A stretch of 54,737 bases of DNA from Thermodesulfovibrionales bacterium. GTDB taxonomy: Bacteria > Nitrospirota > Thermodesulfovibrionia > Thermodesulfovibrionales > Dissulfurispiraceae. Where the stretch lies: assembly GCA_030017995.1 (NCBI GenBank), contig JASEGS010000008.1, positions 1-54,737 on the forward strand. The letters are read 5' to 3'. Of this stretch, positions 8,766 to 18,514 are shown piece by piece; within the stretch, counting starts at the first letter, position 1; the number at the start of each line of letters is the position of its first letter. The position numbers and the translations under genes are program-made. A model generated the notes under the pieces. It saw only the letters and a list, made by a program, of their open reading frames with translations. It was not told the origin of the DNA and did not search any database.

Positions 8766-9923
8766 ATGAGTCAAAGCTTTACCGCGCATTTCATTGAGAA
8801 GATATACAGATGCAGGTTTTCATCTGCTGCCAATGTACAGGTTCTGTGGAAAGGCAATGAAACCTTCAGGACTATCTTTGACTCAATAAAAGAGGCGAAA
8901 AAATACATATGCCTTCAATTCTATATATTCAGGAATGATGAGACAGGCACGGAATTATCAGAATTGCTAAAACAAAAATCAAAAGAGGGAGTCATGGTAT
9001 ATCTGCTTTATGACCACTTCGGCTCCTTTGGAACTCCAAACAGCTTCTGGAAGGATTTAAAACAGGCGGGCATGAAAATAAAGGCATCACACCCTTTCAA
9101 ATGGACAGCCCCATTTCACTATGTGCACAGAGACCACCGGAAACTCATACTAATAGACGGCAAAAAAGCCTTTACCGGCGGCCTTAATATTGCCAATGAA
9201 TACAGCGGCTTCCATTTGAGGAGAAAAGGCAGGGGTTGGCGGGACACAGGTATAATGCTTGAAGGGCCTATCGTAAAAGAACTCTTTTCAAGTTTCCAAA
9301 AAAGTTGGCAGACATGGGGAGGAGAGACAATTAAAGATTTGAATTTAGAAATTCGTAATTCGAAATTAAAGGACAACATACCTGCAATCCCGCTCTTTGT
9401 CTCCTCAGCCAGAGGAAGAAGAAGAATGCGAAGTCTTTTATATTACAGCATCAATCATTCTCAGAAAAGCATTTCATTAACTACAGCATATTTCACCCCA
9501 AGCTGGAGGATGCTGGAAACGCTCGAAAATGCTGTAGCCCGTGGAGCAATAGTCAGGTTGCTCATTCCCGGGATAAGCGATGTGCCTGCTGCTTCATACG
9601 CCGGCAGGGCTTTCTTTGCGCGGCTTCTTAAAGCAGGGGTTGAGATTTATACCTATTCTGGGGAAATCCTGCATTCAAAGTCATATATATTTGATGAATG
9701 CTGGAGCATAGTCGGCTCAACAAACATGGATTTTCAGTCCCTTAGATATAATGATGAAGGAAATATTGGAATCCTTGACGCCGGTTTTGCTTCTGAAATG
9801 GCAAAGATATTTGAAGAAGACTTGAAGCATGCTATCAAAATAGATAAAGACGAATGGCAAAAAAGACCATTAAAGGAAAAGATAAAAGAACACTTCTTTT
9901 CGCTTTTTAGAAAAAGGCTATAG
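8766..9923 (+). CDS. Cardiolipin synthase-like phospholipase D family protein
   Basis: Enzymes of this family condense phosphatidyl groups to cardiolipin at the inner membrane. The product of about 385 residues has two HKD motifs: HRKLILID (about 122-129) with GGLNIANEY after it, and HSKSYIFD (about 300-307) followed by GSTNMDFQS. There are no N-terminal membrane spans, so it resembles ClsB-type rather than ClsA-type enzymes. ATG 8766 was preferred to a TTG at 8751 because GGAG lies nine bases before it. Divergent from archease; convergent with atpC, whose stop begins two bases after its own. A heptamer insertion encodes EIRNSKLK at about residue 196. Confidence 0.85.
   Translation: MSQSFTAHFIEKIYRCRFSSAANVQVLWKGNETFRTIFDSIKEAKKYICLQFYIFRNDETGTELSELLKQKSKEGVMVYLLYDHFGSFGTPNSFWKDLKQAGMKIKASHPFKWTAPFHYVHRDHRKLILIDGKKAFTGGLNIANEYSGFHLRRKGRGWRDTGIMLEGPIVKELFSSFQKSWQTWGGETIKDLNLEIRNSKLKDNIPAIPLFVSSARGRRRMRSLLYYSINHSQKSISLTTAYFTPSWRMLETLENAVARGAIVRLLIPGISDVPAASYAGRAFFARLLKAGVEIYTYSGEILHSKSYIFDECWSIVGSTNMDFQSLRYNDEGNIGILDAGFASEMAKIFEEDLKHAIKIDKDEWQKRPLKEKIKEHFFSLFRKRL
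9336..9368. repeat. Heptamer repeat (GAAATTC family) inside the cardiolipin synthase-like gene
   Basis: Units gaattta, gaaattc, gtaattc, gaaatta in tandem, in frame (LEIRNSKLK). This family also occurs between aroE and the DUF512 gene. Confidence 0.6.
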
Positions 9924-9924
9924 A

Positions 9925-10335
9925 CTATTTCACCACCCTTTTCCCCGCAAGCTGAATCCTGATGGTCGCCCTCTCAATGGCTGCGGTTGCCCTTGCAAAA
10001 TCAATCTTTTCCACCTCTTTCAGTCTCTCCTCTGCCCGTCTCCTTGCTGCCAGCGCCCTCTCGACATCTATGTCCTCTGCCTTCTCCGCGCTGTCCGCAA
10101 GGATTATCACCCTATCAGAAGAGACCTCAGCATAACCTGAGGAAATAAAGACATAACCCATTTCACTGCCCTTTTTATATATGAGGACGCCTGTTTTTAG
10201 CGTGGTAATGAATGGCACATGCCCCGGCAACACTCCAAATTCGCCGTCAGTTCCAGCAGATGTAACTTCATCTACATCTTCGCTTAATATCTGACCGTAA
10301 GGAGTAACAATTTCCAGTCTTAATTTATTTTCCAT
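9925..10335 (-). CDS. atpC: ATP synthase epsilon subunit
   Basis: The epsilon subunit of the F1 stalk couples rotation to catalysis and inhibits ATP hydrolysis. The 136 residues show the beta-sandwich signature RLEIVTPYGQILSEDVDEV and the GEFGVLPGHVPFITTLKTG stretch (about 32-50), with a helical C-terminal hairpin. Last gene of the seven-gene atp operon, 21 bases after atpD. No strong ribosome site precedes ATG 10335. Confidence 0.96.
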   Translation of the reverse strand: MENKLRLEIVTPYGQILSEDVDEVTSAGTDGEFGVLPGHVPFITTLKTGVLIYKKGSEMGYVFISSGYAEVSSDRVIILADSAEKAEDIDVERALAARRRAEERLKEVEKIDFARATAAIERATIRIQLAGKRVVK

Positions 10336-10356
10336 ATTTGACTCGTAACTCTAAAA

Positions 10357-11799
<1,443 letters not shown>

Positions 11800-11804
11800 T
11801 CATT

Positions 11805-12677
11805 CTATTGTTTCAATGCCTCTACGCCGCCGACTATATCCATCAGCTCTTTTGTGATAGAGGCCTGTCTTGCCTTGTTGTATTGCAGGGTTAACGAGCT
11901 TATCATATCATCAGCAGCCTTTGTTGCGTTCTCCATAGCTGTCATCCTCGCTGCCTCCTCTGAGGCCTGGGATTCAAGCAGCGCCCTGAATATCTGTATT
12001 TCAAGATTCTTAGGCAGAAGTCTGTCAAATATAGCTTGTTGCGAAGGCTCATACAGAAACTCTGCCCTCATCTCATTGGGTTCTGTCTCCTCAGCGCTGA
12101 CAGGAGAAAGGGGAAGCAACCTTACTGTTGTAACTTTTTGTACAAGAGCCGACCTGAACTCATTATAAACAAGCATCACTTCATCAAATGTCTCGCCTAT
12201 ATAATTTTCAATTATATCCTTTGCAATTTCCTGGGCATTAACATAGGATATCCTCCCTGAAAGCCCTGTCCATGACCGCCTTAAATTAAAGCCTCTTCTT
12301 CTGAAGAGATCCGCTCCCTTTTTGCCTATAGCGCTGGCACCAACCTCTATGCCGTCATTCTGCAAGTCTTTAATAAGTCTTGTCGCAGCCTTCATAACAT
12401 TGGTATTGAACGCCCCACAAAGTCCCCTGTCACTGGTGAGCGCCACTATTTCTACATTTTTCCTCGGTCTCACCTCCAAAAGGGGATGGCCTGTGTCAAC
12501 GCTGCCGGCAAGGCTTGACAGAACTGACTGCATCTTATCCGCATATGCCCTCAATTCAAACATCCTGGACTGGGCCTTTCTGAATTTGGCAGCAGCTACC
12601 ATCTTCATGGCCTTTGTAATCTGTTTAGTGCTCTTAACTGAAGTTATTCTCTTTCTTATCTCTTTTAATCCGGGCAT
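11805..12677 (-). CDS. atpG: ATP synthase gamma subunit
   Basis: The central rotor shaft of F1. The 290 residues have the paired N-terminal helix RKRITSVKSTKQITKAMKMVAAAK (spanning about 7-30), the SDRGLCGAFN motif (about 83-92) and the C-terminal helix ENATKAADDMISSLTLQYNKARQ with TKELMDIVGG near the end. ATG 12677 follows GAGGAG. Standard in length and position between atpA and atpD. Confidence 0.97.
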   Translation of the reverse strand: MPGLKEIRKRITSVKSTKQITKAMKMVAAAKFRKAQSRMFELRAYADKMQSVLSSLAGSVDTGHPLLEVRPRKNVEIVALTSDRGLCGAFNTNVMKAATRLIKDLQNDGIEVGASAIGKKGADLFRRRGFNLRRSWTGLSGRISYVNAQEIAKDIIENYIGETFDEVMLVYNEFRSALVQKVTTVRLLPLSPVSAEETEPNEMRAEFLYEPSQQAIFDRLLPKNLEIQIFRALLESQASEEAARMTAMENATKAADDMISSLTLQYNKARQASITKELMDIVGGVEALKQ

Positions 12678-12706
12678 CTGTTCTCCTCTTCTGATTCACC
12701 CATTTG

Positions 12707-14215
12707 CTAAATTATAAAGCCCTTCTTAAATTCCTCAATTGCGGCAGTCAGTCTTTCCTTAATGGAATCACTTATTACCTTTTCTTGTTTCAAATTTTCC
12801 TTTATATCAGTCTTTCTATCTTTCATAAAGCTTAAAAACTCCGCTTCAAACCTCTTTATTGCGTCAACAGGCACATCATCAAGATAGCCTTGAGTTCCGG
12901 CAAAGAGCAGCATAACCTGATCTTCAACAGGAAGCGGCACATACTGATCCTGTTTCAGGAGTTCTACCATCCTTTTGCCTCTTTCTATCTGAGACATGGT
13001 AGCCTTATCGAGATCTGCGCCAAACTGGGCAAAGGCTGCCAGCTCCCTGAACTGGGCGAGATCAAGCCTTAGTGTTCCGGCAACCTGCTTCATAGCCTTT
13101 GTCTGTGCTGCGCCTCCGACACGGCTGACAGAAAGACCCACATTAACTGCGGGTCTCACACCAGCATAGAAAAGGTCTGGCTCAAGATATATCTGGCCAT
13201 CAGTAATAGAAATAACATTAGTTGGAATGTAAGCTGAAACATCACCTGCCTGCGTTTCTATAATAGGCAGAGCAGTCAATGAACCTCCGCCGAGTTCATC
13301 GCTTAGTTTAGAGGCTCTCTCGAGAAGCCTTGAGTGAAGATAAAATACATCGCCCGGATATGCCTCACGTCCGGGGGGACGCCTCAGAAGCAGCGAGAGC
13401 TGCCTGTACGCAGCGGCCTGTTTACTAAGGTCGTCATATATTATCAAGGCATGTTTCCCATTGTCCCTGAAGTGTTCGCCTATGGCACACGCTGTGTAAG
13501 GAGCTATATACTGAAGCGGAGCCGGCTCACTGGCTGTTGCAGAGACTACTATTGTATGATCCATTGCGCCATATTCTTCAAGAGTCTTAACAACACGAGC
13601 AACACTCGCCCTTTTCTGCCCCACTGCCACATATATGCATATAACATCTCCGCCCTTTTGGTTAATGATGGCATCTATAGCAATAGCCGTTTTTCCTGTC
13701 TGGCGGTCGCCGATAATAAGTTCTCTCTGCCCCCTGCCTATGGGGATCATTGCGTCTATGGCCTTTATACCGGTCTGTAAAGGCTCTCTAACCGGCTGCC
13801 TCTCAATAATACCTGGAGCGACAACATCAACCATCCTGCTGGTCTTTGCATTTATTGGGCCTTTGCCGTCTATTGGCTGACCTATGGCATTTACAACCCT
13901 GCCTGTCATTTCCTCGCCGACAGGCACAGACATAATCCTTCCTGTCCTCTTTACTACATCGCCTTCTTTAATCAGCGTATCTTCACCAAAGAGAACGGAA
14001 CCCACCATCTCTTCCTCAAGGTTTAAAGCCATGCCATATATATTATTGGGAAACTCAAGGAGTTCAGATGACATGCAGTTGTCAAGTCCGTAAATTCTCG
14101 CTATGCCGTCTCCAACGCCTGTTACAATGCCTACTTCGCTAACATCAACCCGTTTTTCAAAATCCGTTATCTGTTTCTTCAGATATTCACTTATCTCTTC
14201 TACTTTGATCTCCAT
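12707..14215 (-). CDS. atpA: ATP synthase alpha subunit
   Basis: Regulatory nucleotide-binding subunit of F1. The 502 residues (from ATG 14215) contain [17 protein letters not shown] near the start, the P-loop [11 protein letters not shown] (about 169-179), the Arg-finger region [13 protein letters not shown] (about 364-376) and the C-terminal helical domain. An upstream in-frame ATG at 14236 would add seven residues, but AAAAGGAGTG sits at ideal spacing before 14215, which decides the start. Confidence 0.97.
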   Translation of the reverse strand: MEIKVEEISEYLKKQITDFEKRVDVSEVGIVTGVGDGIARIYGLDNCMSSELLEFPNNIYGMALNLEEEMVGSVLFGEDTLIKEGDVVKRTGRIMSVPVGEEMTGRVVNAIGQPIDGKGPINAKTSRMVDVVAPGIIERQPVREPLQTGIKAIDAMIPIGRGQRELIIGDRQTGKTAIAIDAIINQKGGDVICIYVAVGQKRASVARVVKTLEEYGAMDHTIVVSATASEPAPLQYIAPYTACAIGEHFRDNGKHALIIYDDLSKQAAAYRQLSLLLRRPPGREAYPGDVFYLHSRLLERASKLSDELGGGSLTALPIIETQAGDVSAYIPTNVISITDGQIYLEPDLFYAGVRPAVNVGLSVSRVGGAAQTKAMKQVAGTLRLDLAQFRELAAFAQFGADLDKATMSQIERGKRMVELLKQDQYVPLPVEDQVMLLFAGTQGYLDDVPVDAIKRFEAEFLSFMKDRKTDIKENLKQEKVISDSIKERLTAAIEEFKKGFII

Positions 14216-14268
14216 GTTTTCACTCCTTTTAGGCAAAAGAAGGTCTTCCTTCTCATTCTGAAATCCTG

Positions 14269-14808
14269 CTATTGCCCGATTAATCTATTTCTTAAAAGCT
14301 TTAATTGACCTTTTATGCTGCTGTCATACATAGCGCTGCCGACTTTTATGCTCACGCCGCCAATAAGGGAAGGATCTATAACAACCTCCAGATCAATATC
14401 CCTGCCTGTAATTTGTTTAAATGCCTCTGCCAACTTTACTTCATAATCCCTGCTTATCTGAACAGAGGTGGTAACAACCGCCTTTGCCCTTTTCTTCATC
14501 TCAAGATACATATCCATAATGGATTTGATGATATCCGGCATACTATCAATTACTTTCTCATCACCTAAATACTTCAGATATTTGACAAGCTTCTCAGAAG
14601 CTCCTATCTTTTGAGATACATAAACAATTGTCTTTTGTCTTTCACCGTCATCGAATACAGGACTTATCATCAGATTCTTGAATCCCCTGTCAACCTGAAT
14701 CAAATGTGCAATGGCATTAAGCTGTTCAATAGCCTTTGGTACATTTGCCATCTCTGTGACGCTTAAAAACTGTTTGGCGTATCTCTTTACACCTTTTACT
14801 TTTTTCAA
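14269..14808 (-). CDS. atpH: ATP synthase delta subunit
   Basis: Delta links the peripheral b/b' stalk to the top of F1. The 179 residues start with VKRYAKQFL (about 7-15), the family's RYAKALF region, and end with the conserved [20 protein letters not shown] (about 150-169). The only plausible start is TTG 14808, whose bases overlap the atpF stop (TTGA), so it is translationally coupled. It is 53 bases before atpA. Confidence 0.94.
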   Translation of the reverse strand: MKKVKGVKRYAKQFLSVTEMANVPKAIEQLNAIAHLIQVDRGFKNLMISPVFDDGERQKTIVYVSQKIGASEKLVKYLKYLGDEKVIDSMPDIIKSIMDMYLEMKKRAKAVVTTSVQISRDYEVKLAEAFKQITGRDIDLEVVIDPSLIGGVSIKVGSAMYDSSIKGQLKLLRNRLIGQ

Positions 14809-15422
14809 TTTTTGCCCTCTAATAATTTAAGAGATTCTTGAAGGAGTCTCTCCTGATCTTCTTTTGTCAGCTTGCCCTTAAGTTTTTCCTCTGCTAATTG
14901 AAGTGCAGCCTCTGCCGCTTCAGCCCTGATAGCCTCTTTTGCCTTTTTAACCTCATGCTCAATATTTGATTTTGCCTGTTCAAGAATCTTTGCGCTAAGC
15001 CTTATGCCTTCTTCTGTCAGCCTGTTCTTTCCCCTTTCTCCAGAGCCCTTTGCAGAAGAAAGGATCTCTTCTATTTCTCTATCTTTCAGCTTCAGCCTTT
15101 CTTCAACCTCGCCTAAAGCCTTTTTAGCAAGTTCTTTTGCCTCCTGCGCCTCTTTTATGCTCTTTTCAATTAGTTCTTTCCTCTGCTGCAGGTATTGCTT
15201 AAGAGGTTTATTAAGAAACTTAACGAGAATAAATACAAGTATGCCAAAATTTATTATCCTCCAGACCCAGTCCATCAACGAGCCGCCGCCGTGTTCGCCG
15301 CCACCGGCAGCCGAGGCATAAGAGATAAAAGATGTAAGCTGCAAAATACAAATCGCCAAATTAATGAAAATTATCTTTTTAGAATTTAAAATTTGAAATT
15401 TAAAATTTGAAATTCTTTTCAT
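14805..15422 (-). CDS. atpF: ATP synthase b subunit with repeat-derived N-terminus
   Basis: The b subunit forms the peripheral stalk. The 205 residues contain the true membrane span DWVWRIINFGILVFILVKFL (about 51-70), the PLKQYLQQRKELIEKSI junction, and a long charged coiled coil. Before the span lies an unusual extension: a basic start, a hydrophobic stretch (about 18-39) resembling a signal peptide, and a Gly/His linker. The first 28 residues or so are encoded by two 7-nt-period repeat blocks (15341-15366 and 15381-15415). ATG 15422 overlaps the atpF' stop (ATGA). Confidence 0.93.
   Translation of the reverse strand: MKRISNFKFQILNSKKIIFINLAICILQLTSFISYASAAGGGEHGGGSLMDWVWRIINFGILVFILVKFLNKPLKQYLQQRKELIEKSIKEAQEAKELAKKALGEVEERLKLKDREIEEILSSAKGSGERGKNRLTEEGIRLSAKILEQAKSNIEHEVKKAKEAIRAEAAEAALQLAEEKLKGKLTKEDQERLLQESLKLLEGKN
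15341..15415. repeat. Two heptamer-repeat blocks forming the atpF N-terminus
   Basis: Block 15341-15366 reads gcaaaat, acaaatc, gccaaat; block 15381-15415 alternates gaattta and aaatttg units. Together they encode the NFKFQILN and NLAICILQ stretches of the AtpF leader. Confidence 0.65.
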
Positions 15423-15838
15423 GCCTTCACCAGCTTATTCACTATATCTTCAGAGAATTTTTCTATATCTGCCTTTAGCGCTGCCCTCGCCTTTTTTGCA
15501 TCTTCTTTAAGTTCCTTCCTTGCCCTCTCAATCATCTCAACTGCCTCAGCCTCAGCCCTCATGAGCATTTCCTTCTGACTTGAAATACCTTCCGCCCTCA
15601 ATGAATTATATATTTCCTTTGCGTTATTCTTTGCAGAGAGCAGTTCAACGTTCATTTGCGATATAGCAGATTCCTTTCTAACTGTTATTCCCTTAGCCTC
15701 ACTTAAAGTGCCGCTTACAGCCTTTTCCCTTTCTTTAAATACATTTGCAAGTGGTTTAAACAGAATGGCATTTAGAATAAAAAATAGAATAAGGAAATTT
15801 GCGAGAAGGACAAAAAACCATTGATTGAACTCTAACAT
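15419..15838 (-). CDS. atpF': ATP synthase b' subunit
   Basis: Second, shorter peripheral-stalk subunit; with atpF it makes a b/b' heterodimer as in phototrophs and many Desulfobacterota/Nitrospirota. The 139 residues have a single span (about 7-29, WFFVLLANFLILFFILNAIL) and LFKPLANVFKERE followed by coiled coil. ATG 15838 follows AAGGTGG. First gene of the atp operon; genes for subunits a and c are absent here and must lie elsewhere. Confidence 0.92.
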   Translation of the reverse strand: MLEFNQWFFVLLANFLILFFILNAILFKPLANVFKEREKAVSGTLSEAKGITVRKESAISQMNVELLSAKNNAKEIYNSLRAEGISSQKEMLMRAEAEAVEMIERARKELKEDAKKARAALKADIEKFSEDIVNKLVKA

Positions 15839-15878
15839 AAACCACCTTCTTCGTTTAGTAATCTAAAAAGACTTGATG

Positions 15879-15907
15879 AAATTAACACAGGCTCCTTATT
15901 TTGTCAA
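15879..15907 (-). promoter_or_regulatory. Promoter of the atp operon
   Basis: On the minus strand TTGACA (15907-15902), a 17-base spacer and TAATTT (15884-15879) form a good sigma-70-type promoter. Transcription would start near 15872, leaving a leader of about 34 bases with a ribosome site before atpF'. Confidence 0.55.
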
Positions 15908-15970
15908 GAATTTGAGCGATTATAATTTTTTATATTCAATTAGAGTAAAGTTATAATTACACGCGGATAA

Positions 15971-16009
15971 GCAAATGAGCGTACAGGTTCAACCCATCTG
16001 CTCATTTGC
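15971..16009. repeat. 10-bp inverted repeat overlapping the iscS stop
   Basis: GCAAATGAGC (15971-15980) is matched by GCTCATTTGC (16000-16009) across a 19-base loop. It spans the cysteine desulfurase stop codon and lacks a T tract, so it is a repeat-like hairpin, not a standard terminator. Otherwise the 15839-16001 gap holds only the atp promoter. Confidence 0.5.
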
Positions 16010-17123
16010 CTTGCAATTCATTTGCAGCCATAATTATTGTCTCAGATGCAGTCCTTATCTCATCTACAGCGTTGTCTTTACCAACGCTTAACCTGATCGA
16101 TGAAAGGGCATCCGCATCAGACAATCCCATTAACTTTAAAACAGCAGACGGCCTTTTTAATCCTGCATGACATGCCGAGCCTGATGAAAAGGCTATTTTA
16201 TCCTTTAATGCCTCTACCAATTCCTCCCCTATAATTCCGTCAACAGAGATATTCAATGTATTTGGAAGCCGCAATATTTCATGGCCATTGAGCTTGATGT
16301 CGATTCGTTCTTTTAACGAAGCAAAAAGCATATCCCTGAGCAAGCGGACATATTCACACCTATTGTGCATATCCCTCACAGCTATCTCACAAGCCTTTCC
16401 AAATCCTGAAATGCCAGTGATATTCTCTGTGCCCGGCCTGATTCCTCTCTCATGTCCTGCGCCAAACATAATGGGAGCAACAGAAACGTCATTTTTTATA
16501 TAAAGCGCTCCGATTCCTTTTGGTCCATAGAATTTGTGAGAGACGACTGTCAGCATATCCGCCATTAATTCCCTGACATTAACCTTCCTCTTCCCGACAC
16601 TTTGAGCAGCATCAGAATGGAATACAACATTGCATTCTCTCGCAATTCTGCCAATCTCTTCGATTGGCTGAAGGACGCCTGTTTCATTATTTGAATGCAT
16701 AATAGTTATTAATATAGTATTTCTTTTAATCGCTCTTCTAACATCATCAGGCGAAACCATCCCATGGAGATCCACTGGAAGACAGGTCACTTCAAATCCT
16801 TTGTCCTGAAGCCATTTCAGAGGATTTAATACAGAAGGATGTTCAATAGAAGAGGTTATTATATGTCCTTGGCGGTATTTATATGCCGTGCCTATTATTG
16901 CAAGATTGTTTGATTCTGTACCGCCGGAAGTAAATATTATCTCAGCCGGCTCGCTTCTGATAAGACGAGCAACCTGTTCCCTTGCCTTATCTATTACAGC
17001 CTTTGCTGCCCTGCCAATGCTGTGGCTGCTGGATGGATTGCCAAAGACACCAAAGGCATCCTCCATTGCCTTCTTAACCTCTCTATCGAGAGGGGTTGTG
17101 GCGTTGCAGTCAAGATATATCAT
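16002..17123 (-). CDS. Cysteine desulfurase (IscS/NifS family)
   Basis: PLP enzyme that takes sulfur from cysteine for Fe-S clusters and tRNA thiolation; related enzymes can also handle selenocysteine. The 373 residues start YLDCNATTPLD, contain TSGGTESNN (about 65-73), the PLP-Lys in SHKFYGPKG (about 198-206) and the active Cys in FSSGSACHAG (about 319-328), followed by SIRLSVGK. ATG 17123 is one base after the rapZ stop. No IscU or IscR neighbour is present, so the partner is unknown; it resembles the IscS-like class often used for tRNA modification. Confidence 0.93.
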   Translation of the reverse strand: MIYLDCNATTPLDREVKKAMEDAFGVFGNPSSSHSIGRAAKAVIDKAREQVARLIRSEPAEIIFTSGGTESNNLAIIGTAYKYRQGHIITSSIEHPSVLNPLKWLQDKGFEVTCLPVDLHGMVSPDDVRRAIKRNTILITIMHSNNETGVLQPIEEIGRIARECNVVFHSDAAQSVGKRKVNVRELMADMLTVVSHKFYGPKGIGALYIKNDVSVAPIMFGAGHERGIRPGTENITGISGFGKACEIAVRDMHNRCEYVRLLRDMLFASLKERIDIKLNGHEILRLPNTLNISVDGIIGEELVEALKDKIAFSSGSACHAGLKRPSAVLKLMGLSDADALSSIRLSVGKDNAVDEIRTASETIIMAANELQGK

Positions 17124-17124
17124 T

Positions 17125-17982
17125 TCACTGCACGTCCCTGTGAATTACATTCAGTCTTATGCCATGACGTTGTTTTATATTTTTTGCAATCTCCTCAACA
17201 ATAGCCGGAGATCTATGAACTCCTCCTGTGCAGCCAATCCCTATCACAAGATATGTCCTTCCTTCTTTGATATAGCCCGGTATCAGAAAATCAAGAAAGC
17301 TGTTCAAATGTGATATAAAATCTGACGCATCAGCACTGCTTAGAACGAAATCAGACACAACCGCATCTGTTCCCTTTAACGGCTTGAGTTCTGGAATAAA
17401 ATATGGATTCGGAAGAAATCTCACATCAAATAACAGGTCGGCGTTTAGCGGCGCCCCGAATTTATAACCAAAGGATATAAGAGATATGTTAAACCCCTCA
17501 ACTGCCGCTGAGTCCCCATAGACAGACATCATCATATGTCTCAACTGGTGAGGCGTATAGGTTGATGTATCAATTATCCTGTCTGAGGCATCTTTTATAA
17601 CTGAAAGAAGCCTCTTCTCTTCTTCGATTGCATAATCTATATTCATTTTATTGCTGGCAGACAGCACTGGATGAGGACGCCTTGTTTCTTTGAATCTCCT
17701 CGCAAGAATATCTTTTTCCGCTTCAAAAAACAGTATCTCTGTAGCGTACCTGCCCTTTAGCGCTGACAATATCTGATAAGCATCAGAAAGAAATTCCTTC
17801 TCGCGTACATCCACGCCAATGCCGACTTTCTTAATATTTTCGGTAGCTTTTATAGTCAGCAGAAATGGCTCTATAAGGGTAATGGGCAGATTATCTATAC
17901 AGAAATATCCGCTGTCTTCAAGAGCTCTCAGGGCGACAGTCTTGCCAGCCCCTGAAAGCCCGCTGATTATTACTACATTCAT
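17125..17982 (-). CDS. rapZ: RNase adapter / nucleotide-binding protein RapZ
   Basis: RapZ (YvcJ) family P-loop proteins bind nucleotides and, in enterobacteria, regulate small RNAs of amino-sugar synthesis. The 285 residues show GLSGAGKT (about 8-15), the DNLP motif (about 30-33), GVDVRE, SFGYKFGAP and the C-terminal IGCTGGVHRSPAIVEEI (about 247-263). ATG 17982 overlaps the hpf stop (ATGA). The rpoN-hpf-rapZ order is a common conserved arrangement. Confidence 0.95.
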   Translation of the reverse strand: MNVVIISGLSGAGKTVALRALEDSGYFCIDNLPITLIEPFLLTIKATENIKKVGIGVDVREKEFLSDAYQILSALKGRYATEILFFEAEKDILARRFKETRRPHPVLSASNKMNIDYAIEEEKRLLSVIKDASDRIIDTSTYTPHQLRHMMMSVYGDSAAVEGFNISLISFGYKFGAPLNADLLFDVRFLPNPYFIPELKPLKGTDAVVSDFVLSSADASDFISHLNSFLDFLIPGYIKEGRTYLVIGIGCTGGVHRSPAIVEEIAKNIKQRHGIRLNVIHRDVQ

Positions 17983-18497
17983 TTTACCGGTTCTATCAGT
18001 CCGTAATTTCCGTCTTTGCGATTATAAACGACGTTAATATCTCCGCTGACCTGATTTGCAAAGACAAAAAAGTCCTTGTCAAGGAGGTCCATTTGATCTA
18101 CTGCTTCTTCAGGATTCATTGGTTTCATATCAAATTTTTTGTGTTTTATTATTCTTCCATGTTCTGTCCCAGATGAAGGTGCTCCAGAAACGACTTTTTT
18201 CTCCCCTTTTCTATGAGAATGGAGTTTTTCTTTATGTTTAACGACCTGTTTCTCCAGTTTCTCTACAACCTCGTCAATGGATGAATACACCTCGCCGGTC
18301 ACTCCCTCTGCCTGAATCAGGACACCATTTGCCTTTAAAAGCACCTCTGCCTTATGTCTGTATTTTTCAACGCTCAGTGTGACAACAGCCTCTGTAATAT
18401 TTGATATATACTTTTCAAACCTCCCTATCTTTTCTTCAGCATAGCCTTTCAATGCAGGTGTTATTTCGAGATGACGACCGTTAACGATGATGTTCAT
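17979..18497 (-). CDS. hpf: Ribosome hibernation promoting factor, long form
   Basis: Binds the 30S subunit and pairs ribosomes into inactive 100S dimers in slow growth. The 172 residues have the N-terminal domain (MNIIVNGRHLEITPALKGYAEEK region, spanning about 1-100) and, after a linker, the dimerising C-terminal domain with KPMNPEEAVDQMDLL (about 126-140) and NVVYNRKDGNYGLIEP. This two-domain layout is the long HPF. Strong AGGAGG before ATG 18497, 17 bases after rpoN. Confidence 0.95.
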   Translation of the reverse strand: MNIIVNGRHLEITPALKGYAEEKIGRFEKYISNITEAVVTLSVEKYRHKAEVLLKANGVLIQAEGVTGEVYSSIDEVVEKLEKQVVKHKEKLHSHRKGEKKVVSGAPSSGTEHGRIIKHKKFDMKPMNPEEAVDQMDLLDKDFFVFANQVSGDINVVYNRKDGNYGLIEPVK

Positions 18498-18514
18498 ATT
18501 CTCCTCCTTTGTTT

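Noticed and set aside
15981-15996. GGTTCAACCC resembling a tRNA T-loop
   Set aside because: No acceptor, D or anticodon stems can be built around it; it is the loop of a repeat hairpin.
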